Shown here: positions 48,101 to 51,712 of the stretch, one piece after another | Layout: each line of letters begins with the position of its first letter | Numbering within the stretch: position 1 is the first letter of the stretch | Source of the DNA: Dipteris shenzhenensis | Lineage: Eukaryota > Polypodiophyta > Polypodiopsida > Gleicheniales | Length of the DNA stretch: 64,000 nt | Assembly (NCBI GenBank): GCA_047967505.1 | Contig: CM106540.1 | Direction: 5' to 3' (one strand) | The notes under the pieces: generated by a model | Databases searched by the model: none | The model's input: the letters and a program-made list of their open reading frames with translations, nothing else | What the model was told of the DNA's origin: nothing | Position numbers and translations under genes: made by a program

Positions 48101-48109
48101 TTTCTTTAA
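821..48109 (+). CDS. J-domain protein with C-terminal DUF3752/GPALPP-like region (11 exons)
   Basis: Joined exons are 821-1312, 1521-1873, 3768-3845, 3937-4039, 4153-4241, 5073-5184, 5566-5619, 24958-25006, 28575-28666, 47377-47492 and 47758-48109. They total 1890 nt, stay in phase throughout and encode 629 residues. Residues 1-130 are rich in K, R, E and S and look nuclear. Residues 165-235 are a conserved predicted-helical region (MIDDGQAVDISGL). A VIGPQMP motif follows near 283. The J-domain spans about 353-409 with HPD at 381-383, the motif that activates Hsp70 ATPase. DEWMTALPPER (463-473) and WTDTP (about 499) mark the DUF3752 region seen in GPALPP1-type proteins. Plants, as I recall, have proteins that fuse the two modules, and their role is poorly known; a nuclear Hsp70 co-chaperone is an inference. 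The first ATG in the good frame was taken as the start. Introns 7 and 9 are about 19 kb each. The model is unsupported by transcripts but internally consistent. Confidence 0.88.
1521..1873 (+). CDS. exon 2: conserved helical region
   Basis: Starts after TTTTTTGCAG and ends before GTAAATG, leaving two bases of a codon. It encodes LLQMIDDGQAVDISGL and a region predicted to be helical. A second acceptor nine bases downstream (AG at 1528-1529) would remove only three residues in frame. Confidence 0.85.
2031..2077. repeat. (GA)n microsatellite
   Basis: About 23 uninterrupted GA dinucleotides inside intron 2. Confidence 0.95.
3146..3190. repeat. (TG)n(GA)n compound microsatellite
   Basis: A TG run passes directly into a GA run of about 16 units, within intron 2. 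Confidence 0.92.
3614..3640. repeat. (GA)n microsatellite
   Basis: About 13 GA units in intron 2, 127 bp upstream of exon 3. Confidence 0.92.
3768..3845 (+). CDS. exon 3: VIGP-type motif
   Basis: The acceptor TGTAG ends at 3767 and the donor GT starts at 3846. The exon completes the split Arg codon of exon 2 and reads VIGPQMPSSEMLAAAARLTEAGSAL, a proline/alanine segment followed by a helix. Phases match on both sides. The exon is too short to stand out as an ORF and was found by joining phases. Confidence 0.85.
3937..4039 (+). CDS. exon 4: acidic linker
   Basis: Acceptor CCTAG ends at 3936; donor GTGAGC starts at 4040. Encodes a glutamate-rich linker containing VGPPPPAVVAEAESANEAER, continuing in frame from exon 3 and ending in phase 0. 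Confidence 0.85.
4153..4241 (+). CDS. exon 5: start of J-domain
   Basis: Acceptor CCGTAG ends at 4152; donor GTTTGC starts at 4242. It reads VTRILAPDVGNAYDLLGLRG and then the TPEMIKKR helix, which is helix I/II of a J-domain. It ends with two bases of an Arg codon completed by exon 6. Confidence 0.9.
5073..5184 (+). CDS. exon 6: J-domain HPD exon
   Basis: Acceptor ATGCAG ends at 5072; donor GTGAGA starts at 5185. Encodes RYWKLSLLVHPDKC and the following NQAFKDLQDPTK helix. The HPD tripeptide needed for Hsp70 stimulation is intact. Ends in phase 0. Confidence 0.92.
5566..5619 (+). CDS. exon 7: charged helix after J-domain
   Basis: Acceptor GATGCAG ends at 5565; donor GTACAAG starts at 5620. 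Encodes 18 residues (RAIIDRKIEEKEAREEFE), a charged helix typical of the end of a J-domain. The donor belongs to the 19.3-kb intron 7. Confidence 0.85.
5635..6100. repeat. degenerate tandem repeat, about 190-bp unit, 2.5 copies
   Basis: Words such as CTGAATTTGTACGATTGG, TTTTTCTATCACCTTAG and GTGATCAGCTGTTCAAC recur at about 190-bp spacing (near 5665, 5825 and 6025). Copies differ by small indels. It lies at the start of intron 7. Confidence 0.8.
6457..6753 (+). repeat. 5' LTR of the small element
   Basis: 297 bp, TGTTGGGATATC to TTTTCCAACA, followed at once by the Met-tRNA primer site. It has only one copy each of the two motifs that are duplicated in the 3' LTR. Confidence 0.88.
7612..8013 (+). 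CDS. small ORF with a CCHC zinc-knuckle signature in the LTR element
   Basis: This 133-residue frame starts MACLCKICEKPKHKAMSCY. Residues 6-19 have the exact C-x2-C-x4-H-x4-C spacing of a retroelement zinc knuckle but lack the usual glycine and aromatic residues. The rest (VRYLRYASLHNYGDDK, CSIIVPSYKALDTAHVVRP) matches no family I recognise. It ends 367 bp before the 3' LTR. It could be a shortened gag nucleic-acid-binding protein used by a non-autonomous element, or a captured gene piece that mimics the spacing by chance. No frame damage is visible. Confidence 0.45.
   Translation: MACLCKICEKPKHKAMSCYATKDENANLTSLLKIAKTMVAKKEATTEIYPLMALLFDSKYKKKMKVRYLRYASLHNYGDDKIIVLLKDMTFRSTCSIIVPSYKALDTAHVVRPCLDMDILPPQDEASHEDYAF
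8381..8743 (+). repeat. 3' LTR of the small element, with internal duplications
   Basis: 363 bp against 297 bp for the 5' copy. The extra length comes from a second copy of the first 50 bp (from 8445) and a doubled 20-bp unit TTAGGTGCCCACAAGCACAG near 8506-8545. The last bases are ATA instead of ACA. Confidence 0.85.
8749..10387. other. unassigned intronic sequence, probably degraded repeat
   Basis: No reading frame shows a recognisable domain. Short words repeat (AGCCAAGCATTGGCT near 9511 and AGCCAAGTATTGGCT near 9595). The region leads directly into a Ty3 integrase relic, so part of it may be the same element, badly decayed. Confidence 0.35.
10388..11110 (+). pseudogene. Ty3/gypsy integrase C-terminus plus chromodomain, fragment
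   Basis: Three frames read the end of a chromovirus polyprotein: DKWLALAGFCHNNTKSIS, then AKQKKYADEHRRYLVFKEGG, then a region corresponding to the GEVAYELELP segment. It ends with LPPVDEEGHILSVPKHIVGF, LYIEYLTRWKGLQEEEQSW and a stop at 11108-11110. The YLTRWKG-EEE-SW pattern is a chromodomain, which in this clade targets insertion to heterochromatin. Several frameshifts and stops make it non-functional. RT and protease are absent. Confidence 0.8.
11360..11405. repeat. (CTCCAT)n hexamer repeat
   Basis: About seven slightly imperfect CTCCAT units, just downstream of the chromodomain relic. Confidence 0.85.
11457..12741 (+). mobile_element. solo LTR (about 1.28 kb) with 5-bp TSD CAATG
   Basis: Begins TGTTGGAATGG and ends TTTTTCTAACA. 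The bases on both sides are CAATG (11452-11456 and 12742-12746), a matching target duplication. That argues for a solo LTR made by LTR-LTR recombination rather than the 3' LTR of the neighbouring Ty3 relic. A TATA-like CCTATAAAAGG lies at about 12040. Before it are clustered inverted repeats built on GGTTGG/CCAACC (11940-11985) and CTGCCACATGGCAG. Reading frames inside it show no known domain. Confidence 0.72.
12742..12963. other. short stretch ending in a polypurine-like tract
   Basis: No gene is visible. It ends GCTAGAGGGGCAG directly before TGTTGTAG, which resembles a polypurine tract next to an LTR start. Confidence 0.35.
13617..13925. repeat. array of short palindromes in about 90-bp repeated units
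   Basis: Perfect inverted repeats occur at 13617-13632 (CTTGACT/AGTCAAG), 13657-13673 (CTTGGT/ACCAAG) and 13676-13693 (GGTTAA/TTAACC). More follow at 13708-13721 (CTGACT/AGTCAG), 13728-13741 (TTGAC/GTCAA), 13747-13762 (CTTGG/CCAAG) and 13765-13782 (GGTTAACT/AGTTAACC). A longer one at about 13841-13881 (TAATTAAGG/CCTTAATTA) has a nested GACCA/TGGTC. The frame GAGACTTGG...AAGAGGGTT starts at 13654, 13744 and 13830. Several arms carry the W-box core TTGAC. Confidence 0.8.
14652..14676. repeat. (GA)n microsatellite
   Basis: About 12 GA units, shortly after a G-homopolymer run near 14572-14581. Confidence 0.92.
14726..15150 (+). pseudogene. 5' internal region of an LTR element (primer site and gag start)
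   Basis: TTGGTATTAGAGC resembles the initiator Met-tRNA primer site. It is followed by frames reading KLRPELQEW and later SYELRMLGAIVEIASASL. The frames are broken and no later domains remain, so this is a truncated leader-gag piece. Family unresolved. Confidence 0.4.
15151..16108. promoter_or_regulatory. LTR-like region dense in ACGTG and AACCAG motifs
   Basis: No coding content. From 15264 to 15491 there are nine ACGTG cores, many in the form TGACGTGGC or CACGTGGC, the sites of plant bZIP factors (G-box/C-box/ABRE). From 15510 to 15730 the words CTAACCAG and CTGGTTAG alternate as inverted repeats. The block lies directly upstream of a Ty3 gag, so it may be that element's LTR/leader, but no second LTR was found. 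Confidence 0.45.
16109..18045 (+). pseudogene. Ty3/gypsy gag-protease relic
   Basis: The gag frame begins MALQQHAQSSHEGMAESNQ and passes a serine-lysine-rich stretch (16328-16520). It then reads AKTTNYVAPRKWKDFKKAF, typical of a Ty3 gag. A protease follows with LFDPGATDNFISEDLALRLG (about 17465-17520); the active site reads D-P-G-A where D-S/T-G-A is usual, a variant also found in plant Ty3 elements. The linker GELPPERPEDHGIELILG leads into RT, which is cut off at about 18045. In-frame stops and shifts near 16700, 16966 and 17570 make it inactive. The cut lies next to the antisense Ty3 element, which may have inserted here. Confidence 0.78.
18046..18485 (-). repeat. 3' LTR of the antisense chromovirus (single copy)
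   Basis: On the minus strand it starts TGTAACAGAGGG after a purine-rich tract and contains CCTATATAAGGG, a likely TATA box. The far end is placed only approximately, next to the truncated + strand Ty3 relic. Confidence 0.5.
18850..19990 (-). pseudogene. Ty3 integrase and chromodomain
   Basis: Minus-strand frames 19942-19502 and 19533-18850 overlap with a small shift. The first reads WTHISMDFIIGLP, FVVFDRLTKAAHF and VSDRDAKVMGHFWQELF, the integrase core with its conserved Asp residues. The second runs from WLHLAEFCYNTTKHTSIGM to the chromodomain EYLIKWRGLPDEESSW. The zinc-binding CKPCQQN segment sits at about 19960. A frameshift near 19520 and a stop near 20010 separate the parts. Confidence 0.85.
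20034..21290 (-). pseudogene. Ty3 gag of the antisense chromovirus
   Basis: Frames at 20804-20433 and 20390-20034 plus the broken stretch up to 21290 encode a gag with NFHEYKLLPADLRAAMTFQQ, FKGDSTSPEEWEEWLSKMD and TFISPFTRDQYICKWYDL. Several in-frame stops are present (for example near 20433 and in 20805-21250). It joins integrase-side sequence at about 20215, the point of the internal deletion. Confidence 0.75.
21291..21695. other. unassigned sequence beside gag start
   Basis: No coding or repeat signature. Possibly the leader of the antisense chromovirus, but no LTR matching 18046-18485 is visible. Confidence 0.3.
21696..22330 (-). pseudogene. copia gag-protease fragment
   Basis: On the minus strand the frame from 22055 reads on to VWYFDSGASKHITSKKYLI, the copia aspartic protease with DSGA intact. 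Upstream (22056-22330) a broken frame has the gag words SNQLAKV, LLNIDEVIPDSQLISMIMD and QELVGHLLLQEER. Both ends are truncated. A different copia gag fragment on the opposite strand follows. Confidence 0.75.
22331..22740 (+). pseudogene. copia gag fragment
   Basis: Two frames read WSFMVKNLLVAKNLWGYATH and IPPTQDQRTWDAEDAQALSL, both standard for a copia gag, with a frameshift between them. It ends near a segment resembling MYQARLTLH. It abuts the antisense copia fragment head to head, which suggests two independent relics or an inversion. Confidence 0.7.
22900..23235 (+). pseudogene. Ty3 integrase zinc-binding segment
   Basis: Broken frames read KLNKLCVPQGPWRMQLIKEH, then HTNVTVGHLGVKKTVLRLQ and, after frameshifts, CGACQQNKSFKKQIGS at about 23149. 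Together these make the H-H-C-C zinc domain of a Ty3 integrase. The catalytic core is not recognisable. Confidence 0.55.
23236..24957. other. unassigned 3' part of intron 7
   Basis: The first 700 bp may be further Ty3 debris with many stops. Nothing coding or repeated is recognised from 23940 to exon 8. Sequence close to the acceptor is AT-rich, as expected for a plant intron end. Confidence 0.35.
24958..25006 (+). CDS. exon 8: short helical exon after the giant intron
   Basis: Acceptor GTGTAG ends at 24957; donor GTATTT starts at 25007. Encodes AEMKARREAAQWRKLR plus one base. It continues the charged helix of exon 7 in phase and lies 19.3 kb downstream of it. At 49 nt this microexon-like piece is easily missed. 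Confidence 0.82.
25482..27454 (+). mobile_element. gag-only copia-type LTR element in intron 8
   Basis: LTRs at 25482-25908 and 27039-27454 both start TGTTGGGGTGGCAAACC and are similar along their length. The flanks are GTATA on the left and GTGTA on the right, a 4 of 5 match for a decayed target duplication. A polypurine tract (TTTGAGGGGGATT) precedes the 3' LTR, and a degenerate Met-tRNA primer site (TTGGTAAGAG) follows the 5' LTR. The interior has only a gag with a zinc knuckle. Protease, integrase and RT are missing, so it is non-autonomous or internally deleted. Confidence 0.8.
25923..26745 (+). pseudogene. copia gag with zinc knuckle, broken
   Basis: Frames read STSLEKFNGLNFLAW near the start and DICMPFKGQERAYLIKK further on, then CQYCGKIGHKE at about 26583-26615, where the knuckle is interrupted by a TAA before its last cysteine. 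Several frameshifts lie between 26080 and 26370. Confidence 0.75.
27455..28574. other. unassigned 3' part of intron 8
   Basis: No domain is recognised. Two loosely similar stretches around 27705-27765 and 28095-28165 share CTTGT-TATGTATTGG words, suggesting decayed repeat DNA. Confidence 0.35.
28575..28666 (+). CDS. exon 9: DUF3752 core motif
   Basis: Acceptor TCTACAG ends at 28574; donor GTAGAG starts at 28667. Encodes GEPLPGDDLLLEAPKVPAR followed by DEWMTALPPERQ, the diagnostic motif of the DUF3752 family. Ends in phase 0 before the 18.7-kb intron 9. Confidence 0.88.
29285..30067. mobile_element. hAT-like DNA transposon inserted in the copia 5' LTR
   Basis: Ends are CAGGGAATGG on the left and, reading inward from the right, CAGGGAACGG. 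The intact right LTR of the copia reads straight through the site, so this 783-bp block is an insertion. Both subterminal zones carry many GGGAACG/CGTTCCC words, as hAT elements often do. No clean 8-bp duplication is left: nine unexplained bases (29276-29284) lie on the left. Between the ends are a CT-rich repeated stretch and a short reading of WNEVDDIAKYPNAKGGAYKW (29772-29831), which resembles the start of a BED zinc finger in plant hAT transposases. Confidence 0.55.
31507..33040 (+). pseudogene. remnants of copia polyprotein (gag, integrase, RT, RNase H)
   Basis: Readable islands are MANHESFGILAAEGRLDNTN (gag), MTPYEAWTGRKLVISHMRV and SLAYAHVSPQLRHTLDDKAI (integrase C-terminus), LLSHTRPDLQYAIFHLSRYM (RT/RNase H linker), AFTDSDWA, and HAHTKHFEVHYHYTRERL (RNase H end). 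They lie in different frames with many stops, and no protease or YVDD motif remains. Confidence 0.8.
33353..34278 (-). pseudogene. probable 3' part of an antisense LINE, interrupted
   Basis: The minus-strand reading just left of the young copia (LKQDSESSVVFVHHSN) is continued on the far side of that insertion by a LINE-like frame at 40653 onward. The rest is full of stops and cannot be assigned with confidence. Confidence 0.35.
34285..34489 (-). repeat. 3' LTR of the young copia
   Basis: 205 bp, + strand TGAGAGGGAAAG to TTTACCCCAACA. It carries a 3-nt GTC insertion in the palindrome (34413-34443) that the other LTR lacks. Confidence 0.93.
34589..38611 (-). CDS. copia gag-pol polyprotein (1340 codons open)
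   Basis: One open frame holds the full copia order. Gag comes first, with the CCHC knuckle CFYCGKKGHVKSKC at about 206-219. Protease follows with LLDSGASFH at about 290, then the pre-integrase HTRLGHMS at about 420. Integrase spans about 480-640 (VHTDLCEM, LRSDNGGEY, ERMNRTIQEK). RT has LYVDDM at about 1020, and RNase H has TEAEYVAATEA near 1237 and ends in the HIDVKYHFIRE region. All catalytic signatures that I can check are present. The family's usual start lies further upstream, at an ATG at 38697-38695. Between it and this frame a two-base AC duplication (about 38638-38643) breaks the gag start, so the N-terminal ~30 residues are out of frame. It could still start at the internal Met at 38611. 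Confidence 0.93.
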   Translation of the reverse strand: MNVLLLKKISKPIRVKGVKPSGMSNDEWEELDLSARAAIMLTLSDSLVFNVQAEKTSYGLWQRLAELYAQKSSASKVYWLKKLVDLRMKEGTAMTSHLSEFNAIFTQLIAQGLNLDEEFKATFLLCTLPESWDTFKTTLSNSNVTLIYADVESSLLMEEMSRKNNAGSKSSNALQVQERGRTQQKGRSAGKSKSRSQSRGKKDIECFYCGKKGHVKSKCFKFIRDQKAKKAEAKDAGSGSKGKGKAKVDDLDAVNVAAEDSDSDRHDVLCSSAVIAHTLIIDGHDMHTWLLDSGASFHVTPHREWFTSYKGTHGVVHLGNNYACQIAGIGSIQIVFPDGRIFMLDGVRHVPQIKKNLISTGLLDDSGYHTTFGDSKWVITDGQVVVAEGYKSDTLYPLYVSSVGKHVVAITELPKISLWHTRLGHMSVKGMQELSRLGYLPSLSFSDLPTCDHCIFGKHSMTPHKRRTPQNRAPLDLVHTDLCEMPQLSLGGAKYFITFIDDATRKVWVYFLKHKSDALDAFKKFVAQVENRTGRRLKCLRSDNGGEYVSNAFVQFCEAKGNKQELTAPHNASQNGVSERMNRTIQEKVRCMLSYAALPHGFWAEAVQTAVHIINRSPNKALELKVPEEVWSGKPPSYKHLRVFGCECFAHIRKELRTKLEPKSSRCIFMGYGDEGEMGYRLWDPVKRKIIRSNDVIFKEDSVHKEPVQPVEYKRVIYDDVGQQRMPIYMQQQAAADNPVQEGIQAENQPDNFANDAPLNMPANGAVEQPDMVVQPPVMHDEQARQQPNPDHFVRRSTRVQRPPDRFVPGANNVADFIMLTDCGEPSSCKEAMGRTEKRKWEKAMQSEMHSLLQNDTWDLVQLPAGRKVLPCKWVYKVKVDSNALPRYKPRLVAKGFKQEKGIDFDEIFSPVVKMTTLRAVLALVAHEDMDLCQMDVKTAFLHGDLHDEIYMSQPEGYAVKGKEQLVCKLKRSLYGLKQAPREWYKKFDAFMQSQGYHRCETDHCLYTKRAKDGSLMLLILYVDDMLIASKSQHEISALKKQLHKSFDMKDLGDANHILGMRITRDRSQGLLFLSQKEYIDKVLQRFKMEGGKSISTPLPPHLKLSSKDSPRSDDDKAEMAKVPYASAVGSLMYAMVTTRPDIAFAVGVISRYMANPGKRHWEAVKGVLRYLKGTKDLCICYGRQDALVHGFTDSDYAGNADNRNSTTGYIFTFARGAISWVSRSQKCVALSTTEAEYVAATEACKEALWLTRLVGDLGITGDMPVLHCDSQSAIMLAKNPVFHQKTKHIDVKYHFIREVLEDKRLELVKVHTDDNPADLLTKSLPTKRFAHCRHIMGLE
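38698..40444 (-). other. long leader of the young copia
   Basis: This 1.75-kb untranslated region lies between the 5' LTR and gag. The part nearest the LTR (about 39960-40390) is GC-rich with repeated GTACGG/CCGTAC words that form small inverted repeats. A longer minus-strand open frame there has low-complexity composition and no known domain, so it is not called a gene. Confidence 0.6.
40431..40444 (-). other. Met-tRNA primer-binding site of the young copia
   Basis: Minus strand ACTGGTATCAGAGC adjoins the 5' LTR. TGGTATCAGAGC is the classic copia primer site complementary to initiator Met tRNA. Confidence 0.9.
40445..40646 (-). repeat. 5' LTR of the young copia, with a perfect 28-bp palindrome
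   Basis: 202 bp. At 40573-40600 the arms CCTATGACTGTCTT and AAGACAGTCATAGG form an uninterrupted palindrome in the U3/promoter part of the LTR. Confidence 0.92.
40653..41311 (-). pseudogene. antisense LINE RT C-terminal region, middle piece
   Basis: Minus-strand frames contain a segment like WQRIKVV-K-INPRLYRDQL and ALVALEGPPA, resembling the end of a plant L1-type ORF2. It continues on the other side of the young copia. Many stops; the assignment rests on weak similarity. Confidence 0.35.
41992..42720 (+). pseudogene. gag of the gag-only element
   Basis: Frames read MATLVENKVKIHVLPTFLVG, then VTMLDPLVANVWMLEQEAE, WVNARVHSFIYLNCTPQVIN and the knuckle CNCCGQKGHYW-stop-QC at 42634-42675, where a TGA replaces a residue. 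Several shifts and stops are present; no protease or RT follows. Confidence 0.7.
43351..43800. repeat. tandem duplication (about 238-bp unit) over the 3' LTR boundary
   Basis: The stretch starting GGCTTCTTCTGATAGTACTT at 43351 recurs at 43590. Each copy has the end of the interior, the purine tract and the LTR start (TGTTGGAG at 43477 and 43714). The first copy of the LTR breaks off after about 110 bp. Confidence 0.85.
44441..45660 (-). pseudogene. antisense LINE relic, 5' piece (endonuclease/RT fragments)
   Basis: Minus-strand frame 45027-44686 reads TALYVEGTTNSLERVRHLLE, VYCMASRATINWNKSV and FLKAKRCVAGLAQSV, the part of an L1-type RT that follows the catalytic ADD box; here the box itself is degraded. 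The frame at 45127 reads PTIGRSGGVCVYIGQAL, resembling the LINE endonuclease. The frame 45644-45279 is less clear and could be ORF1. Sequence between endonuclease and RT is deleted. Confidence 0.55.
45661..46557. repeat. region with a long direct repeat and homopolymer runs
   Basis: About 100 bp at 45702-45800 (CGAAGGGTCAAGCGAG-type start, then GGATGGCAAAT) recurs at 46052-46156, about 350 bp apart. A C-rich run lies at 46206-46240 and a G-rich run at about 46488-46500. No gene is recognised. Confidence 0.65.
46631..46740. repeat. 36-bp minisatellite, three copies
   Basis: The unit beginning TGTTGGAGCCAACCCTGGAT and closing with GTAGGAGGACCAA repeats three times, the last copy diverging at its end. 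Read on the minus strand it gives a 12-residue repeat LLNPGLAPxLVL, but no gene context supports translation. Confidence 0.88.
46741..47376. other. unassigned end of intron 9
   Basis: G-rich on the left, AT-rich and intron-like from about 47000 to the exon 10 acceptor. No coding or repeat signature. Confidence 0.4.
47377..47492 (+). CDS. exon 10: WTDTP motif exon
   Basis: Acceptor TTTCCAG ends at 47376; donor GTAAGA starts at 47493. Encodes AGPPSMHSTFFSKSEKSGRG and then DTSIWTDTPLEKAQKAKM. The W-T-D-T-P motif follows DEWMT-LPP in DUF3752 proteins, which ties this exon to exon 9 across 18.7 kb. Confidence 0.88.
47758..48109 (+). CDS. exon 11: C-terminal exon with stop
   Basis: Acceptor CAACAG ends at 47757 and completes the split Gln codon. 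Encodes YLEAYKQAALTAAK and a lysine-rich tail with HPWKPWDRE, typical of the C-terminus of this family, ending with TAA at 48107-48109. Confidence 0.9.
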
Positions 48110-48420
48110 GTTGAATGCTTGATTGCTGTGAGAGTAATGTGACAGCACTAGTGCCACTGGATTCTGACTAAATAAGTTGGAGACCTCTCTACACTCCTGC
48201 TCGTTTTCTTCTATATCATAAAATGTATTCTTGTTCTGATTTGTTTATATAGTTTTGTGGAAACCTCAAGCACTCTTGATCGATGCAATCAAATAGAAAT
48301 TATTCCATTTGCAGGCGATTTATTATAGAGTTTTGTGAAAACCTCTAGTACACTCTTGATCGGTGCAATCAAATAGAAATTAATCCATTTGCACCTTACA
48401 AAATCTTTGCTACAATGTCT
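48110..48420 (+). other. 3' untranslated region with an internal duplication
   Basis: Directly after the stop codon. An AATAAG word at about 48170 could serve as a weak polyadenylation signal. A segment with TTTTGTGG-AAACCTC and ACTCTTGATCG and TGCAATCAAATAGAAATTA occurs twice (about 48250-48312 and 48328-48392). Where the transcript ends cannot be told. Confidence 0.45.
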
Positions 48421-51060
48421 AGATCAGACTAGAAGTTAAAACAATCCAAAGTTCTCTGTTACCGTCATCCTAGTTCCATTCTATCTCATGGATTACACAT
48501 CTTTTATTTTGTTTACATAGTTTTGGATTCAACTTAACTTGTTTTGTTGACTTATTTTCCTATTAACATTATGCAAGGTGATTCTCTTCTTGATCGAGGA
48601 GAACCTGGTCCCTGTGCATTGACTCTACCAAACTTCTTTTCTCTGCTGTAAGATTTGAATTGAGTATTCATGACACACTTTAAAGAAAGGAGCGTACCTG
48701 AGTTCTGCTTGTGTTGTATTCCTATTCTTTAAGTTCAAAATAAAGAAATTTATTTGGAGAAAATGGAAAAACAATAATAGAAGGAACCAATGACGAGTGA
48801 GCATCCTTTACAGACTTCCAAGTCACTGGGGAGGTTTCCTAATCAACGTAACCCTTGCTTTAAAAAAAGAAGAGCTTAATCTTGAAGGGAGCGCAAAAAT
48901 AACAAACAGTCAACCTTAAAGAGGTCCTTAGACATAGCATCAAGAGAAACTTGCCCAAGCTCGTGGTTAGGAAGAGCTTAAAGGAGAGAGAGTAAAATTC
49001 CATCATAACTGCCTAATAGATGCCTTGATAAAGAAAGAAACTGCAGCTTTGATTCAATCGAGCCCAAGACTTGCAAGCCATAGCTTAACATTGCTTGCCA
49101 TTTTGGGAGGCACATACTAACAAAGGATCAACAAGCACAAGTTTAGGGTTGGGACAAGGATGCTTATAGGATCAACAAAATTGACTTGTAGCTAGCCATT
49201 GAAATTGAACTAAGGGCTAGCATGGGGAAAGTTAGCATTGATATGCTAAGGCCAATGAAAACACTAGGGTTGGTAGCTCATACTTTGCTTGGTGCACCAT
49301 GCATTATACACCTCCCCTCCTTCGAAAATCCCTTGGGAATAGGAAAGTCACTCTTTTCTTGTCTTTAATTCATAGAGGGATTGTAGTAAATTTGTGGATG
49401 AATAATTTTGGAGAAATCCTACTTGTCCACGATGCTTTACTATTGATGAGTCTATTTAGCACTACCTCTAGGATTGTAGATAGGCCAAGATCATTTGGGC
49501 TTGGATTGTAGGAAATATGGGACAAGTTTTGTTCCCCTATCGTGTGGTTCAGCGACCTGGCTCTCTTTGTTGGAGCCTCGGGTATTTTATGAGTCAAGTA
49601 TCTTCTTGGGCTATCATGGTTTGACATCAGCTTGTAGAGTTTTGTCTACTTAATATTGTTCCTACCTCTCAATATCGACGAGGAACATGCATCGGTGAAC
49701 ATGAGTTGGGAGATTTTTGTGATGCTCATTACTTTGCACATTTTGAGTTTCAGAGGTTTAGAGGTTGGCACCCGAGGTACACCCAACTCATACCATGTCT
49801 AGCATTTGGATAGACATAATGATGGCCATTTGGTCGAGGATGTAGAGGATTTCTAGGTCTGCATCGGCCAAAAGGACGATTTTTCTCAGAAAGTGGGGAG
49901 GTAATCCTTGTCTGCATCTCTTATTGTCATGTGTGGCACTTCTAGTCATAGTCTTGGTTTCTTGCAAGATTTGCATATGCTCAAATGTTTTGAGTAATAC
50001 TTAATGCTATGTACAATGTATTTGTGGCTTGAGTTCTTTGCTCTTGGTTGTTTCTTTCATGGTTAATAAAAGTCTATTTCATGAAAAGAAAAGAAAAGAA
50101 CTTCAACAAAAAGCTTGGGATAAGAATTGATGAATTGAAAAAGTTATCAGGTTCAAAGGGAGTTGAGACTTATCGATTTTGCCGATAGAAGTTGAGGAGT
50201 GGAAACATACTCATTATGATGGAATAGCTAGCCAACCAATGGTCTTAATATACTTGTTCCATGTTGGTGCGAGTAGGCTTATTGCAAGGGGCACCCACAT
50301 GTGAGGTAGCCATAGCTACCACTTAAAGTTCAAGAAAGGAATTTTATGTTTCTTGATTTTTATGAATATACTGCAATCCATAAGTGGTAGTTTCTCCTAC
50401 CATGCAAGGCTAGAAGGTTGGAGTTGAAACATGCCCACCTTTCCTATCCATGAGAAAATGGACAACAATTTATGTCGCCTTTCTTAGATTTGGACAAATT
50501 ACTTTTTTCCCCAAACGTTAAAAACCATGAATATGTGGCCAAAAGAGAGAACTTTAGAGCTCATTTGTGACAGTGGAACTGGTCATGCCCATGATGTTTA
50601 GTGCTTAAAGCTTTGCTACAATAAGAGGTTGAACCAAAAGTTCCCTTCCACATTCAAGTTAAAGCAACCTCATTGATGAGTTATTTGAGTCAACTTGAAA
50701 GAGGACATGGAGAGAGAGTCCCCAAGTGTTGAAAAATCTTAAACTTTCCTACAAAATCTACCATGGGGAGGCAAATTGACTATCATTTAACAGAAAGAAA
50801 AGCAATAGTTGAAGCCCCTTACATGAGAGGTCAGGGAAAAGGTGTTAGACTATATTTGAGTGGGATTTACTGCTTTGGGTGTAGAGGGGTCAAGCATGGT
50901 ATTGGCATGAAAGCTGTTGGTATTTACTATGCTATGCATTTATTATGACATTAAATTTGATGCACTAACATTGTAGGTGTCTTAAAGGGCATATAATGCT
51001 CATGCCAAATCTTGTAGCCCAGTGGCCATTATCCAATCACATTCATTGAAATGGATCCTT
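48421..51060. other. intergenic stretch without recognisable genes
   Basis: Six-frame reading shows only short frames with no known domain, and no LTR pair or RNA gene was seen. The composition is like the neighbouring decayed repeats. Confidence 0.35.
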
Positions 51061-51210
51061 ACAAATGACCATGACCTCATTAGTAAGGATCAATTTAAAA
51101 AAAGAATCCCATGGAAGTCTAAGGCCTTCATTACGACCACATGGTTGTTAGTAAGAATTTAATGCAAAAAGAAGCCCATGTAAGTCTAAGGGCTTCATCT
51201 CACAACCGTG
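51060..51210. repeat. direct repeat, about 70-bp unit
   Basis: GTCTAAGG-CTTCAT, preceded by AAGAA-CCCATG and followed by a GGTTGT/CCGTGG segment, occurs twice (about 51085-51140 and 51155-51210). Confidence 0.65.
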
Positions 51211-51390
51211 GTAATTACTAAGGATTTGTTAATAAGGAAGGTTCATTAGCTTTGTTGGGATTACATGTTGTAATGCATCCCTTGGGCCACCATGGGCCAG
51301 AAGCCCAACTCAACATGACTAATGCTAGTAGCCATATAGGTATATGGTATCGATTGGCTAAGAGCTAAGCCCAAAATGATGTTGTTGTTC

Positions 51391-51496
51391 CTTGTTAGTG
51401 GATGTTTGTATGCATGCATGCACGCGCATGCGCGCACACGCATACACACAGGGGTGTGTGTGTGTGCATGCATGTGCATGCACGCACACGCATACA

Positions 51497-51535
<39 letters not shown>

Positions 51536-51543
51536 ACACGCAT

Positions 51544-51575
<32 letters not shown>

Positions 51576-51635
51576 GTGTATGCATGTGCACGCATGCGCG
51601 TGCATGCATGCATACAAACATACATTTATTATTTA

Positions 51636-51711
<76 letters not shown>

Positions 51712-51712
51712 C
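51391..51712. repeat. compound microsatellite with alternating purine-pyrimidine tracts
   Basis: In order: GCATGCATGCACGCGCATGCGC-like runs, (TG)n, (CA)n, a mirrored GCATGC block, (ATTT)n, (TA)n and a final (GA)n of about 17 units. The TG and CA blocks are reverse complements facing each other, so the core can fold on itself. Open frames across it on both strands are composition artefacts. Confidence 0.92.

Noticed and set aside
49299-49627. Small frames downstream of the gene
   Set aside because: Overlapping frames on both strands without motif, start context or neighbours supporting a gene.
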